NCBI GenBank assembly: GCA_947627535.1
Contig: CANQWM010000002.1
Location: forward strand, 1-64,000
Source: an uncultured Acetatifactor sp.
GTDB taxonomy: Bacteria > Bacillota > Clostridia > Lachnospirales > Lachnospiraceae
Reading direction: 5' to 3'
Length of the DNA: 64,000 bases
Part shown: positions 17,435 to 24,856 of the stretch, one piece after another
Numbering within the stretch: the first letter of the stretch is position 1
Layout: the number at the start of each line of letters is the position of its first letter
The notes under the pieces: generated by a model
Told to the model about the DNA's origin: nothing
What the model saw: only the letters and a program-made list of their open reading frames with translations
Database searches by the model: none
Made by a program: the position numbers and the translations under genes

Positions 17435-17463
17435 TTGACAAAAGGACCTCGGGAGGGTAAAAT
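17435..17463 (+). promoter_or_regulatory. Promoter of DUF285 gene copy 2
   Basis: TTGACA (17435-17440), 17-bp spacer, TAAAAT (17458-17463). Same block as at 15581-15609, with a better -10. Confidence 0.7.
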
Positions 17464-17545
17464 AAAAAAATCCCATTCTGTGGGGGGAAAACAGAGAAAG
17501 GACAGGCGAGAAAAGGGAAGGCAAAAAAGAAGGAGGAACAAGGAG

Positions 17546-19222
17546 ATGTTTTGTCCCAATTGCAAGAGTCAGGTAGCGGAGGGCGTAAAGTCCTGTCCCA
17601 AATGCGGGGGCGACTTGGAAGATGCAAAAGTGGAAAACAAACAGAACGCAGAACACAGTGCGGACGTGGCTGAGACGACAGGAAATTCTGCGGATATGAA
17701 CGGAAAAGAGCCGACGGAGAAAGGGAAAAAGGGAAAGAATCCGGGGAAACGGGGCTGGATCATTCTGGCGTCGGCGGTGGGAATCGTGGTTTTCATTGCG
17801 GTCATAGGGATCGTTGTCTTTCGGAAGAGTCCGGAAGAGCTGTCCGATAAAATTAATGCGGCCAGACAGTCAGGGGCAACCAGTCTGGATTTGAGCGGTG
17901 TTGACACAGGCAGTGTGACGGATATGAGTAATATGATTTCCGGCTATACAAACCTGAAGGAGCTGAATCTGAGCGATTTTGACACGAGCAGCGTGGTGTA
18001 TATGTATCATATGTTTTCCGACTGCAGCAGTTTGGAAAAACTGGATCTGAGCAGCTTTGACACAAGCAGCGTGGTGGGTATGCATGAGATGTTTTTGGGC
18101 TGCAACAGCCTGGAAGAGCTGGATCTGAGCAGCTTTGATACGAGAAACGTGGAGTCTATGGAGTATATGTTTTCGGGCTGCAACAGCCTGAAAGGGCTGG
18201 ATCTGAGCAGTTTTGACACGGGCAATGTGACGGATATGAGTGGTATGTTTGACCGCTGCAGCAGCCTGGAAGAGCTGGACTTGAGCAATTTTGACACAAG
18301 CAGTGTGGAGTATGATATGCTTGGTATGTTTAGGGACTGCGCCAGCCTGAAAGAACTGAACCTGAGCAGCTTTGATACGAGCAGCGTGAAGAGTATGGAC
18401 AGCATGTTTTCGGGCTGCAGCAGTCTGAAAGAGCTGGATCTGAGCAGTTTTGATACAAGCAGCGTGTACTCTATGAGTGGTATGTTTAATGGTTGCAGTA
18501 GCTTGAAAGAGCTGGACCTGAGCAGCTTTGACACGAGCGGCGTGAACCATATGGGGGGTATGTTTTGGGGCTGCAGCAGCTTGAAAGAATTGGATCTGAG
18601 CGGCTTTGATACGAGCAGCGTGAACGAGATGGATAGTATGTTTTCTGAGTGCAGCAGCTTGGAAGAGCTGGATCTGAGCGGCTTTGACACAAGTAGAGTG
18701 GAGTCGTCTATGAATTATATGTTTTTAGACTGCAGCGGCCTGAAAGAATTGGATCTGAGCAGCTTTGACACAAGCGGCGTGACGGGTATGAGGGGTATGT
18801 TTCAAAGCTGCAGCAGCTTGGAAGAGTTGGATCTGAGCAGTTTTGATAAGAGCAGCGTGACGGATATGGAAGCTATGTTTGGTGGCTGCAGCAGCCTGAA
18901 GGAGCTGGATCTGAGCAGTTTTGACACAAGCAGTGTGACCAGTATGCATAGCATGTTTGAAAACTGCAGCAATTTGAAAGAGCTGGATCTGAGTGGCTTT
19001 GACACAAGCGGCGTGACGGCTATGAGTAGTATGTTTTTCGGTTGCAGCAGCCTGGAAGAGCTGGATCTGAGCGGCTTTGACACAAGCAGCGTGGAGACTG
19101 TGGATCATATGTTTTGGGGCTGCAGCAGCCTGGAAACCGTATATTTGGGAGATGGCTGGACGGATGAGTGGATTGAGTGTGTAGAACATGAATATCCTGA
19201 GATCCATTTTGTAATGAAATAG
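17546..19222 (+). CDS. Zinc-ribbon, membrane-anchored BspA/DUF285 repeat protein, copy 2
   Basis: 558 residues from ATG 17546 (AGGAGG at 17531-17536). It begins with a zinc ribbon MFCPNCKSQ...SCPKCGGDL (two CXXC pairs), then a polar linker, one membrane segment (about 72-95) nearly identical to copy 1, 16 repeats of 26-27 residues of type DLSSFDTSSVxxMxxMFxxCSSLKEL, and the same C-terminal cap. Predicted topology is zinc ribbon inside and repeats outside, but this is inference. DUF285 proteins are often adhesion or interaction proteins. Tandem paralogue of the gene ending at 17405; the differing repeat number points to recent array change. Confidence 0.8.
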   Translation: MFCPNCKSQVAEGVKSCPKCGGDLEDAKVENKQNAEHSADVAETTGNSADMNGKEPTEKGKKGKNPGKRGWIILASAVGIVVFIAVIGIVVFRKSPEELSDKINAARQSGATSLDLSGVDTGSVTDMSNMISGYTNLKELNLSDFDTSSVVYMYHMFSDCSSLEKLDLSSFDTSSVVGMHEMFLGCNSLEELDLSSFDTRNVESMEYMFSGCNSLKGLDLSSFDTGNVTDMSGMFDRCSSLEELDLSNFDTSSVEYDMLGMFRDCASLKELNLSSFDTSSVKSMDSMFSGCSSLKELDLSSFDTSSVYSMSGMFNGCSSLKELDLSSFDTSGVNHMGGMFWGCSSLKELDLSGFDTSSVNEMDSMFSECSSLEELDLSGFDTSRVESSMNYMFLDCSGLKELDLSSFDTSGVTGMRGMFQSCSSLEELDLSSFDKSSVTDMEAMFGGCSSLKELDLSSFDTSSVTSMHSMFENCSNLKELDLSGFDTSGVTAMSSMFFGCSSLEELDLSGFDTSSVETVDHMFWGCSSLETVYLGDGWTDEWIECVEHEYPEIHFVMK

Positions 19223-19277
19223 TCAAAATTAACATTGCGCTTTTTGCAAAAAAATATGCCGGTTTAAAAAATAATGC

Positions 19278-19306
19278 TGGAAATACTGCGACGGATATGA
19301 TATAGT
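19278..19306 (+). promoter_or_regulatory. Possible tRNA promoter
   Basis: TGGAAA (19278-19283), 17-bp spacer, TATAGT (19301-19306), 42 bp before tRNA-Gly. The -35 matches 4 of 6 bases. Confidence 0.45.
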
Positions 19307-19347
19307 AGAAAAGTAAGCGGTTAACGCTTTATCAGGCGGTACGCTGT

Positions 19348-19418
19348 GCAGATATGGTTCATCGGTAGAACGCTAGCTTCCCAAGCTGGAAAGGCGGGTT
19401 CGACTCCCGTTATCTGCT
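19348..19418 (+). tRNA. tRNA-Gly (CCC)
   Basis: 71-nt cloverleaf: acceptor GCAGATA/TATCTGC, discriminator T, D-arm GGTTCATCGGTAGAAC, anticodon stem CTAGC/GCTGG with loop TTCCCAA (anticodon CCC), T-loop GGTTCGACTCC. CCA is not encoded. Confidence 0.93.
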
Positions 19419-19488
19419 TAGTCCGTTACATGCATAAATTTTTGGTGAACGGATACACTGTATCATGTCAGTGAAGAAAAGACCATAA

Positions 19489-19560
19489 TCCTCGATAGCT
19501 CAATGGTAGAGCACTCGGCTGTTAACCGAGTTGTTGCAGGTTCGAGCCCTGCTCGGGGAG
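19489..19560 (+). tRNA. tRNA-Asn (GTT)
   Basis: 72-nt cloverleaf: acceptor TCCTCGA/TCGGGGA, discriminator G, anticodon stem CTCGG/CCGAG with loop CTGTTAA (anticodon GTT), T-arm GCAGGTTCGAGCCCTGC. CCA is not encoded. It is 70 nt after tRNA-Gly, probably in one transcript. Confidence 0.95.
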
Positions 19561-19592
19561 CGAAACCTGCCGCAGGAGCGGCAGCTACAAAG

Positions 19593-19622
19593 CCCGTAAA
19601 CATCAAGGTTTGCGGGTTTTTT
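19593..19622 (+). terminator. Terminator after the tRNA pair
   Basis: CCCGTAAAC (19593-19601) pairs with GTTTGCGGG (19608-19616, one G-U pair), followed by TTTTTT. Confidence 0.85.
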
Positions 19623-19783
19623 CGTACCAAGAAATATTTTGAAAGAAACAAAAAAATGATGTAGTGCCTGTAAAGGCGGGCATGGAACTGTTAACCGAAA
19701 ATACGGGGCCGGAAAAGGCAATTCCTATGGTATGCAAGCGAATGAAAGGTTCGCTCTGGGAATTGTCTTTTTAATATGCGCTG

Positions 19784-19942
19784 ATGAATGTGCTGAAAGG
19801 CGTGGCTGAGATCGAGATGCTTGAGGACTTTGACGGGGAGCGCTGGGTCATTCTGGGGAGTAGGAAGGGCGTACTGAAAATTCTCCGGATAAATATGGAG
19901 GATACGGCTTACGGATGCGTGAAAATGTGTTATACTGTATGA
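19784..19942 (+). CDS. Possible 52-residue small ORF, unknown
   Basis: Open frame MNVLKGVAEIEMLEDFDGER... ending in MCYTV. No convincing ribosome binding site and no family recognised; it could be a remnant of a longer gene. Its 3' end overlaps a possible -10 (TATACT, 19931-19936) for the Fic gene. The rest of the 19623-19972 spacer shows nothing I can name. Confidence 0.25.
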   Translation: MNVLKGVAEIEMLEDFDGERWVILGSRKGVLKILRINMEDTAYGCVKMCYTV

Positions 19943-19972
19943 GAAGATTTTGGAGACGGCAGGAGGTTTTTT

Positions 19973-20740
19973 GTGGATTATCAGGAACTGTTCGGGAAAA
20001 AAGAATGGTATCAAAGATGTAGGGAATCGATTCCGGAATTTACGATGTTTACCTATGAGCAGGCATTTGAAGTGGAATATACCCATAATTCCACAGCCAT
20101 CGAAGGAAATACGCTTTCCCTGATGGAAACGAAGGTTCTGCTGGAGGATGGGATATCCATCGGGGGAAAAGCCCTGCGGGAAATCTATGAGGCGGTCAAC
20201 CACCGTAAGGCATATCGTTATGTAAAGGACTGTATCGGACAGGGGAAACCGCTGGATGAAAAGATCGTGAAGGATATTCATGCGCTGCTGATGGAAAATA
20301 TCCAGACAGGCGGGGTATACAGGAATGTGCAGGTATATATATCCGGTGCACGTCATATGCCGCCGCCCCCTGAACTGATGTACCGGCAGGTCAAGGATTT
20401 CTATGCGGATCTGTCATGGAAGGGAAAGGAATTAAACCAGATCGAAATGGCGGCGTGGACACATGCGGAGTTTGTGAAGATCCACCCGTTTACGGACGGG
20501 AACGGAAGAACATCGAGGCTTATCATGAATTACCAGCTCATGGCGGAAGGTTTTCCGGCTGTATCGGTTGCGAAAGAGGACCGGCTGGAATATTTCAAAA
20601 CATTGGATGCCTATGCAGTGGAGGGGGATCTGCAGCCGTTTGCGGATCTGGTAGCGGGGCTTGTGGACAGGCAGATGGACAAGATCATTGAACTGTCTGA
20701 GCCGCAGCAGGGAATGAATCCGTCCCCCACGATGCAGTAA
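19973..20740 (+). CDS. Fic domain protein (AMPylase family)
   Basis: 255 residues starting at GTG 19973 after AGGAGG. The Fic core motif HPFTDGNGRTSR (171-182) is complete: His171 as base, Asp/Gly/Asn and Arg for ATP phosphate. An N-terminal inhibitory helix motif STAIEGN (40-46) fits [S/T]xxxE[G/N], so Glu44 should block ATP gamma-phosphate binding in the resting protein. Fic enzymes transfer AMP or related groups to target proteins. No toxin/antitoxin partner is adjacent. It lies after the tRNA pair, at the start of an accessory region. Target unknown. Confidence 0.92.
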   Translation: MDYQELFGKKEWYQRCRESIPEFTMFTYEQAFEVEYTHNSTAIEGNTLSLMETKVLLEDGISIGGKALREIYEAVNHRKAYRYVKDCIGQGKPLDEKIVKDIHALLMENIQTGGVYRNVQVYISGARHMPPPPELMYRQVKDFYADLSWKGKELNQIEMAAWTHAEFVKIHPFTDGNGRTSRLIMNYQLMAEGFPAVSVAKEDRLEYFKTLDAYAVEGDLQPFADLVAGLVDRQMDKIIELSEPQQGMNPSPTMQ

Positions 20741-20836
20741 TAGAATTTTCAGAAATATATGGCAGAGAACTGCCACACAGGGCAAAAGCGGTCTATATTC
20801 CCGGTGCAGAGAAGAATTACTCTGTGACATGAATAT

Positions 20837-20869
20837 GAATCCTCCTTGCAGGAAGAGAATGGAGGATTC
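20837..20869 (+). promoter_or_regulatory. Inverted repeat covering a ribosome binding site
   Basis: GAATCCTCC (20837-20845) and GGAGGATTC (20861-20869) are a perfect 9-bp inverted repeat. The right arm is a ribosome binding site for ATG 20874, which opens a three-codon frame (Met-Val-stop) touching the start region of the next gene. The stem would hide the site in the mRNA. Confidence 0.45.
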
Positions 20870-20886
20870 AAAGATGGTCTGATGAT

Positions 20887-21135
20887 ATGGATTCGGAATA
20901 TCTCGGGAAATACCCGGTCAACGAGAAAACAAAGGAAATTGCTTACAAATATGTCGACCATTGCGGTCATTGCGGTTCCTGCGGAGGTGGACGACATAAA
21001 GTGATATTCGGAAAAGAATTTAACGATATTTGCGGATGTACTTTTAGAATTGACAACCCTGCCTTTGATGATTTGTTTTTTCTTAAAAAGATCGTGGAGA
21101 TTAGAATCAAGGAAATACAAAGCAAACCTCAGTAG
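20887..21135 (+). CDS. Small cysteine-rich protein, unknown
   Basis: 82 residues. The centre reads HCGHCGSCGGGRHKVIFGKEF followed by ICGCTF, giving six Cys with two His, suited to metal binding. The Lys-rich C-terminus is KKIVEIRIKEIQSKPQ. No family is recognised with confidence. ATG 20882 is in another frame; ATG 20887 is used. It could be the tail of a longer ancestral gene, since no good ribosome binding site lies at the usual distance. Neighbours are accessory genes. Confidence 0.45.
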   Translation: MDSEYLGKYPVNEKTKEIAYKYVDHCGHCGSCGGGRHKVIFGKEFNDICGCTFRIDNPAFDDLFFLKKIVEIRIKEIQSKPQ

Positions 21136-21244
21136 ATCCGGTTTACCGTTACAATACTCGTCAAAAAAGATTCATATGTATATGTTTGGAGGATAAGTTG
21201 AGTGCATCGGAAAAGCTGACATCATAAGCGGAAAGTGAACGATA

Positions 21245-21808
21245 ATGAAAACACTAATACTGAATGGGTCGCCAAGAGCAAATGGAGATACCGCATCACT
21301 TGTTGAAAAACTGGTAAATGCTCTGAAGGGTGAAAGTCATATTGTAAACGCATATAGATGTAGTATATCGCCGTGCATTGATTGCAGATTTTGCTGGGAA
21401 AATGACAGTTGCGCAATTCACGATGAAATGCAGGAGGTATATTCATATATCCAGATATGCGACAATATCGTAATAGCCTCCCCCATCTATTTTTCAGAAT
21501 TAACAGGCCGATTGTTGGATGTAGGAAGCAGATTACAGAGATATTTTTGCGCCCGTTTCTTCAGAAATGAAACTCCTGTCTCAAAATCGAAAAAGGGAGC
21601 AGTTATACTTGTAGGCGGTGGGGACGGACATATAGAAAAGCCATATGAAACTGCCTGTACTTTGCTGCATCATATGAACTGTTATAACATTCACAATGTT
21701 GTGTACAGCCACAATACGAATGAAAGGCCCGCCGTTCAAGACGAAAAAGTCCTTTGCGGAATAAACAGCATCGTACGGTTTTTTAGCACTCAAGAATTTC
21801 CGGTTTAA
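21245..21808 (+). CDS. Flavodoxin-like NAD(P)H-dependent FMN reductase family protein
   Basis: 187 residues. MKTLILNGSPRANGDTASLV is the flavin phosphate-binding start of the NADPH-dependent FMN reductase / flavodoxin_2 group; SPCIDCRFCWENDSCAIHDEM carries the CxxCxxC-type segment seen in many iron-sulfur flavoproteins of Clostridia; IVIASPIYFSELTGRL is the second flavin-contact block. Expected to be a small FMN-binding oxidoreductase; substrate unknown. Ribosome binding site is weak (AAGTGAACGATA). Confidence 0.82.
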   Translation: MKTLILNGSPRANGDTASLVEKLVNALKGESHIVNAYRCSISPCIDCRFCWENDSCAIHDEMQEVYSYIQICDNIVIASPIYFSELTGRLLDVGSRLQRYFCARFFRNETPVSKSKKGAVILVGGGDGHIEKPYETACTLLHHMNCYNIHNVVYSHNTNERPAVQDEKVLCGINSIVRFFSTQEFPV

Positions 21809-21840
21809 CGAAAAGAGTAAACCAAAGATACTAACCACCG

Positions 21841-22164
21841 ATGTGGTATGAAAACACGAATTGTATCAAAATCGGCAGGAACCTGGATCTGCCGTACAAC
21901 ATGGGCAGCGAAGGCTGGGCCTACAACGACAACGTGAACGCCCCGAAGATCAAAAAGCAGCTCGGTGAAGTCATCAGCAAAGAGGGTGAGGAAAAAACTC
22001 ACGAGGAAACGGGGTTTCTTCTTTCTATCGACCGGTTGGCATTTATTCAAGAACGTTTTTATAATATCAACAATATCCATCATCATGAAGTAGTTTTCTT
22101 CTACCTTATGATGCCAGATAATATTCGGATTGAAAATGGAACCTGCACGGATCATCAGGCATAA
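21841..22164 (+). pseudogene. Chimeric remnant with an internal Nudix hydrolase piece
   Basis: The open frame joins an unplaced 50-residue start to HEETGFLLSIDRLAFIQERF and HHHEVVFFYLM, which match the middle of Nudix hydrolases (end of the Nudix box EETG plus next strands). The first half of the Nudix box and the C-terminal third are missing. No ribosome binding site is seen. I read this as the scar of a deletion fusing two gene pieces. Confidence 0.55.
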
Positions 22165-22211
22165 AAGCTATATTGGTTATCCTTGAATGATGAGGCAGTG
22201 GCTTTGACCGC

Positions 22212-22487
22212 ATGGAAGAAGGCATGGGAGAATTGAAAATCCCGGCACCTAAAGTAGAAACTGCTGAAGACTTCTGCAGGGTCAAATTATACTGGTATCA
22301 ATCTTTGAAAATACAGAGAATATTCCGAATTATCTTGTGTCTTGTGATAATTGGCGCACGAACATTGGCTAAGCGGGCAATAGGCTATGAGATTTTGAAG
22401 CAGAGTGGACGATTGAGGGGCTTTTTAAACAACCATTTAATAGAGATAATAATTGGCCACATTAAAATACCAAGTTGTAACAAATAG
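22212..22487 (+). pseudogene. Remnant resembling the C-terminus of an AlbA-type ATP-binding protein
   Basis: MGELKIPAPKVETAEDFCRVKLY resembles the end of AAA_4/AlbA putative DNA-binding proteins (pattern M-x-E-x-x-x-P-x-P-x(8)-F-x-V-x-L-Y). The following residues look like unselected sequence. Probably a decayed gene fragment, together with the piece at 21841-22164. Confidence 0.4.
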
Positions 22488-22503
22488 GTATCCTGTGTAT
22501 AAT
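22475..22503 (+). promoter_or_regulatory. Promoter of the DUF262-ATPase operon
   Basis: TTGTAA (22475-22480), 17-bp spacer, TATAAT (22498-22503), 54 bp before the DUF262 ATG. Confidence 0.7.
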
Positions 22504-22556
22504 AGATACACAAGGAAAGACAAGGAGTATCAGGAGTTGCATGTGAAAGGAATATT

Positions 22557-23708
22557 ATGATGAATACTGGAGAAATTGAAACATTAGACGGATTGGATGG
22601 AATAGAAGAAGAACAATTGTATTGTGATACAAATAGGGAAGAAAGAGTAGAACCTTTTGATCCCAAAGCCGTGGATATTGTTTCTGAACCAATGGTGGTT
22701 GCTAATATTATTGAACAATTGAAATATGATGATATTCTGCTGGAACCTGATTTTCAGCGACATCCTAACTTATGGACTCCACGGCAGCAGAGCAGACTGA
22801 TAGAATCATTGATTATTCGCATTCCTTTGCCCACATTCTACTTTGACCGCCTGGATGATGATAAATTAATTGTTGTGGACGGTTTACAGAGGCTGTATAC
22901 GCTGAAAAAATTTATGGCACTTGATGAGAACGACCCAGAGCGCCTTGTGCTGACGGAACTGGAGTATTTAAAGGAATATGAGGGGAAAAAATTTGAGGGA
23001 CTTCCCCCGATCATTCAAAGGCGGATAAAGCAGCAGCCGTTAACAACCTATATTATCAGATCAGGTACTCCAGACAAGGTGCGGACAAGTATATTCAACA
23101 GAATCAATACAGGCGGATTAACGCTGGAACCGGCGGAAATTAAAAATTCTGTCTACAGGGGTCAGGCGGCAAACTTATTAAAAGAACTGGCGCATTCCAA
23201 TGAGTTTGTGAAAGTGACGCGAAGCAAAATAGACTCTTCAAGAATGTTGGATTGTGAGTTTGTAAACCGTTTTTTAGCCTTTTATCTCTTAGGAACAAAG
23301 AAATATTCAGGCAATCTGGAAGATTATTTAAATGATGTAATGATTCGATTACAAAAGGAGACAGAACCTACGATTGAAAAGTGTCGTAAAGATTTTCTGA
23401 AAGCTATGAAATATGCAGTTGATATTTTTGGAAATACTGCTTTCAGAAAAATTAATTCTGATGGAAGATATGGCAGAATCAATAAACCTCTGTATGATGC
23501 GGTGACGGTGAACTTGGCGAAATTGGATGAGGAAGATTGCCAAAAACTGTTAGATAGGAAAGACAGACTGATCGAAAAGTACACAGCATTGTTAGCAGAT
23601 AAAAAATTTGTGGATATTATTACCAGGGGTACTGCAGCCATAAATAATGTCGAGGGCAGATATAAAGCAATTCATAAAATTTTTCAAGAGGTATTAGAGG
23701 ATGATTAA
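22557..23708 (+). CDS. DUF262 (ParB-like / GmrS-N type) protein
   Basis: 383 residues. The DUF262 fold is shown by LEPDFQRHPNLWTPRQQSRL (about 62-81), the nucleotide-handling motif VVDGLQRLYTL (DGQQR-like, about 106-115, Leu in place of the first Gln) and FNRINTGGLTL (about 179-189). In GmrSD-type restriction enzymes and in related defence proteins this domain uses NTP to control DNA cleavage. No HNH (DUF1524) half is fused, so cleavage would need a partner. It overlaps the ATPase gene by 8 nt, the first of a three-gene operon. AT-richer than flanking genes, consistent with transfer. Confidence 0.88.
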   Translation: MMNTGEIETLDGLDGIEEEQLYCDTNREERVEPFDPKAVDIVSEPMVVANIIEQLKYDDILLEPDFQRHPNLWTPRQQSRLIESLIIRIPLPTFYFDRLDDDKLIVVDGLQRLYTLKKFMALDENDPERLVLTELEYLKEYEGKKFEGLPPIIQRRIKQQPLTTYIIRSGTPDKVRTSIFNRINTGGLTLEPAEIKNSVYRGQAANLLKELAHSNEFVKVTRSKIDSSRMLDCEFVNRFLAFYLLGTKKYSGNLEDYLNDVMIRLQKETEPTIEKCRKDFLKAMKYAVDIFGNTAFRKINSDGRYGRINKPLYDAVTVNLAKLDEEDCQKLLDRKDRLIEKYTALLADKKFVDIITRGTAAINNVEGRYKAIHKIFQEVLEDD

Positions 23709-24807
23709 TTATATTCAATTGGAGAATTTCAAGTCAATAAAGAGATTGTCATTGCCGGTAGAAAATCTGAATTTATTTTTTGGAATGAATGGTATGGGCA
23801 AATCATCTGTGATACAGGCGCTGTTGTTGTTAAGGCAGAGTTTTTGGGAGAATCATGAATCAAACCTGGATTGTCTGTACACAAACGGAGACATGATACA
23901 GTTGGGAACGGGCAAGGACATTTTCTGTCAAAGCGGGGTTACTGAGACGATAAGATTTTATGTGCAATACACTGACAATGTAAAATTTGACTGCTATTAT
24001 AAATATGAGTTGGACAATCCAAACAGTGACCAGTTGGTGCGGATTGGAGCAGGAGTAGACAGCGATTATTCGGTTTCTTTATTTTCAGGGCAGTTTTCTT
24101 ATCTGGGGGCGGAACACTTGGGACCCAGAAAACAATACAGTGTTGAAAACTGGAAAAGAAACGGAGTTGCGAAATTAGGAACGATGGGGGAATTTGTAGT
24201 TCCTTTTTTGGCGCTTGAAGGCGAGAAAATACGCATTTCCAAAGAGATGTGTCTACCGTCTGGAAAGACAAACCGTCTGATTGATCAGGTTTCTGCATGG
24301 ATGGCAGAAATATCACCGGGTATCAGGATAACCGCAGAACTGCTTCCTGCCATAGAGAAAGCGAAACTGGCAATCAGTTATAGTGGAGATGGGCTCATAT
24401 CGGACGCATTTCTTCCTGTTAATGTCGGCTTCGGGATTCCATATGCGTTGCCTCTTATTGTAGAACTGCTAGTTTCCGAAAAGGACAGTCTGTTATTGAT
24501 TGAAAATCCGGAATCGCATCTTCATCCAAGGGGGCAGGCAATGATGGGGAGATTAATGGCCCTGGCGGCAGAGCATGGTTGTCAGATTATCTGTGAATCC
24601 CATAGTGATCATGTGATAAATGGGGTAAGAGTTGCCGTAAAAAACGGACAGATTAAGAATGAAAAAGTAGAAATTTCTTATTTTTCAAAAAACAGGGAAC
24701 AGGAAACGAAAGTGGACAATATTTATATTGACGGCAAAGGAAATCTGAGTGATTATCCTACAGGACTTTTGGATGAATGGGGGATTTTGATGACGGAATT
24801 GATGTAA
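23701..24807 (+). CDS. SMC/OLD-like AAA ATPase with DUF3696-type C-terminus
   Basis: 368 residues. MINYIQLENFKSIKRLSL is the usual start of ABC-class AAA_15/AAA_21 ATPases; Walker A is GMNGMGKS (28-35), Walker B with its catalytic Glu region is LLLIENPESHLHPRGQ (about 264-279), then the CESHSDHVINGVR switch block. The C-terminal YIDGKGNLSDYPTGLLDEW matches DUF3696. The coiled-coil section between the Walker motifs is short. Such ATPases partner DUF262 or nuclease proteins in several defence islands. Its start overlaps DUF262 by 8 nt, so the two are coupled. Confidence 0.88.
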   Translation: MINYIQLENFKSIKRLSLPVENLNLFFGMNGMGKSSVIQALLLLRQSFWENHESNLDCLYTNGDMIQLGTGKDIFCQSGVTETIRFYVQYTDNVKFDCYYKYELDNPNSDQLVRIGAGVDSDYSVSLFSGQFSYLGAEHLGPRKQYSVENWKRNGVAKLGTMGEFVVPFLALEGEKIRISKEMCLPSGKTNRLIDQVSAWMAEISPGIRITAELLPAIEKAKLAISYSGDGLISDAFLPVNVGFGIPYALPLIVELLVSEKDSLLLIENPESHLHPRGQAMMGRLMALAAEHGCQIICESHSDHVINGVRVAVKNGQIKNEKVEISYFSKNREQETKVDNIYIDGKGNLSDYPTGLLDEWGILMTELM

Positions 24808-24856
24808 TCATATAAAAAGTGAGTTAAAAAAATAATATTACTTGAGGAGATACAAA

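Noticed and set aside
15839-19138. CRISPR array
   Set aside because: The repeats are coding 78-nt units with no spacer structure and no cas genes nearby.
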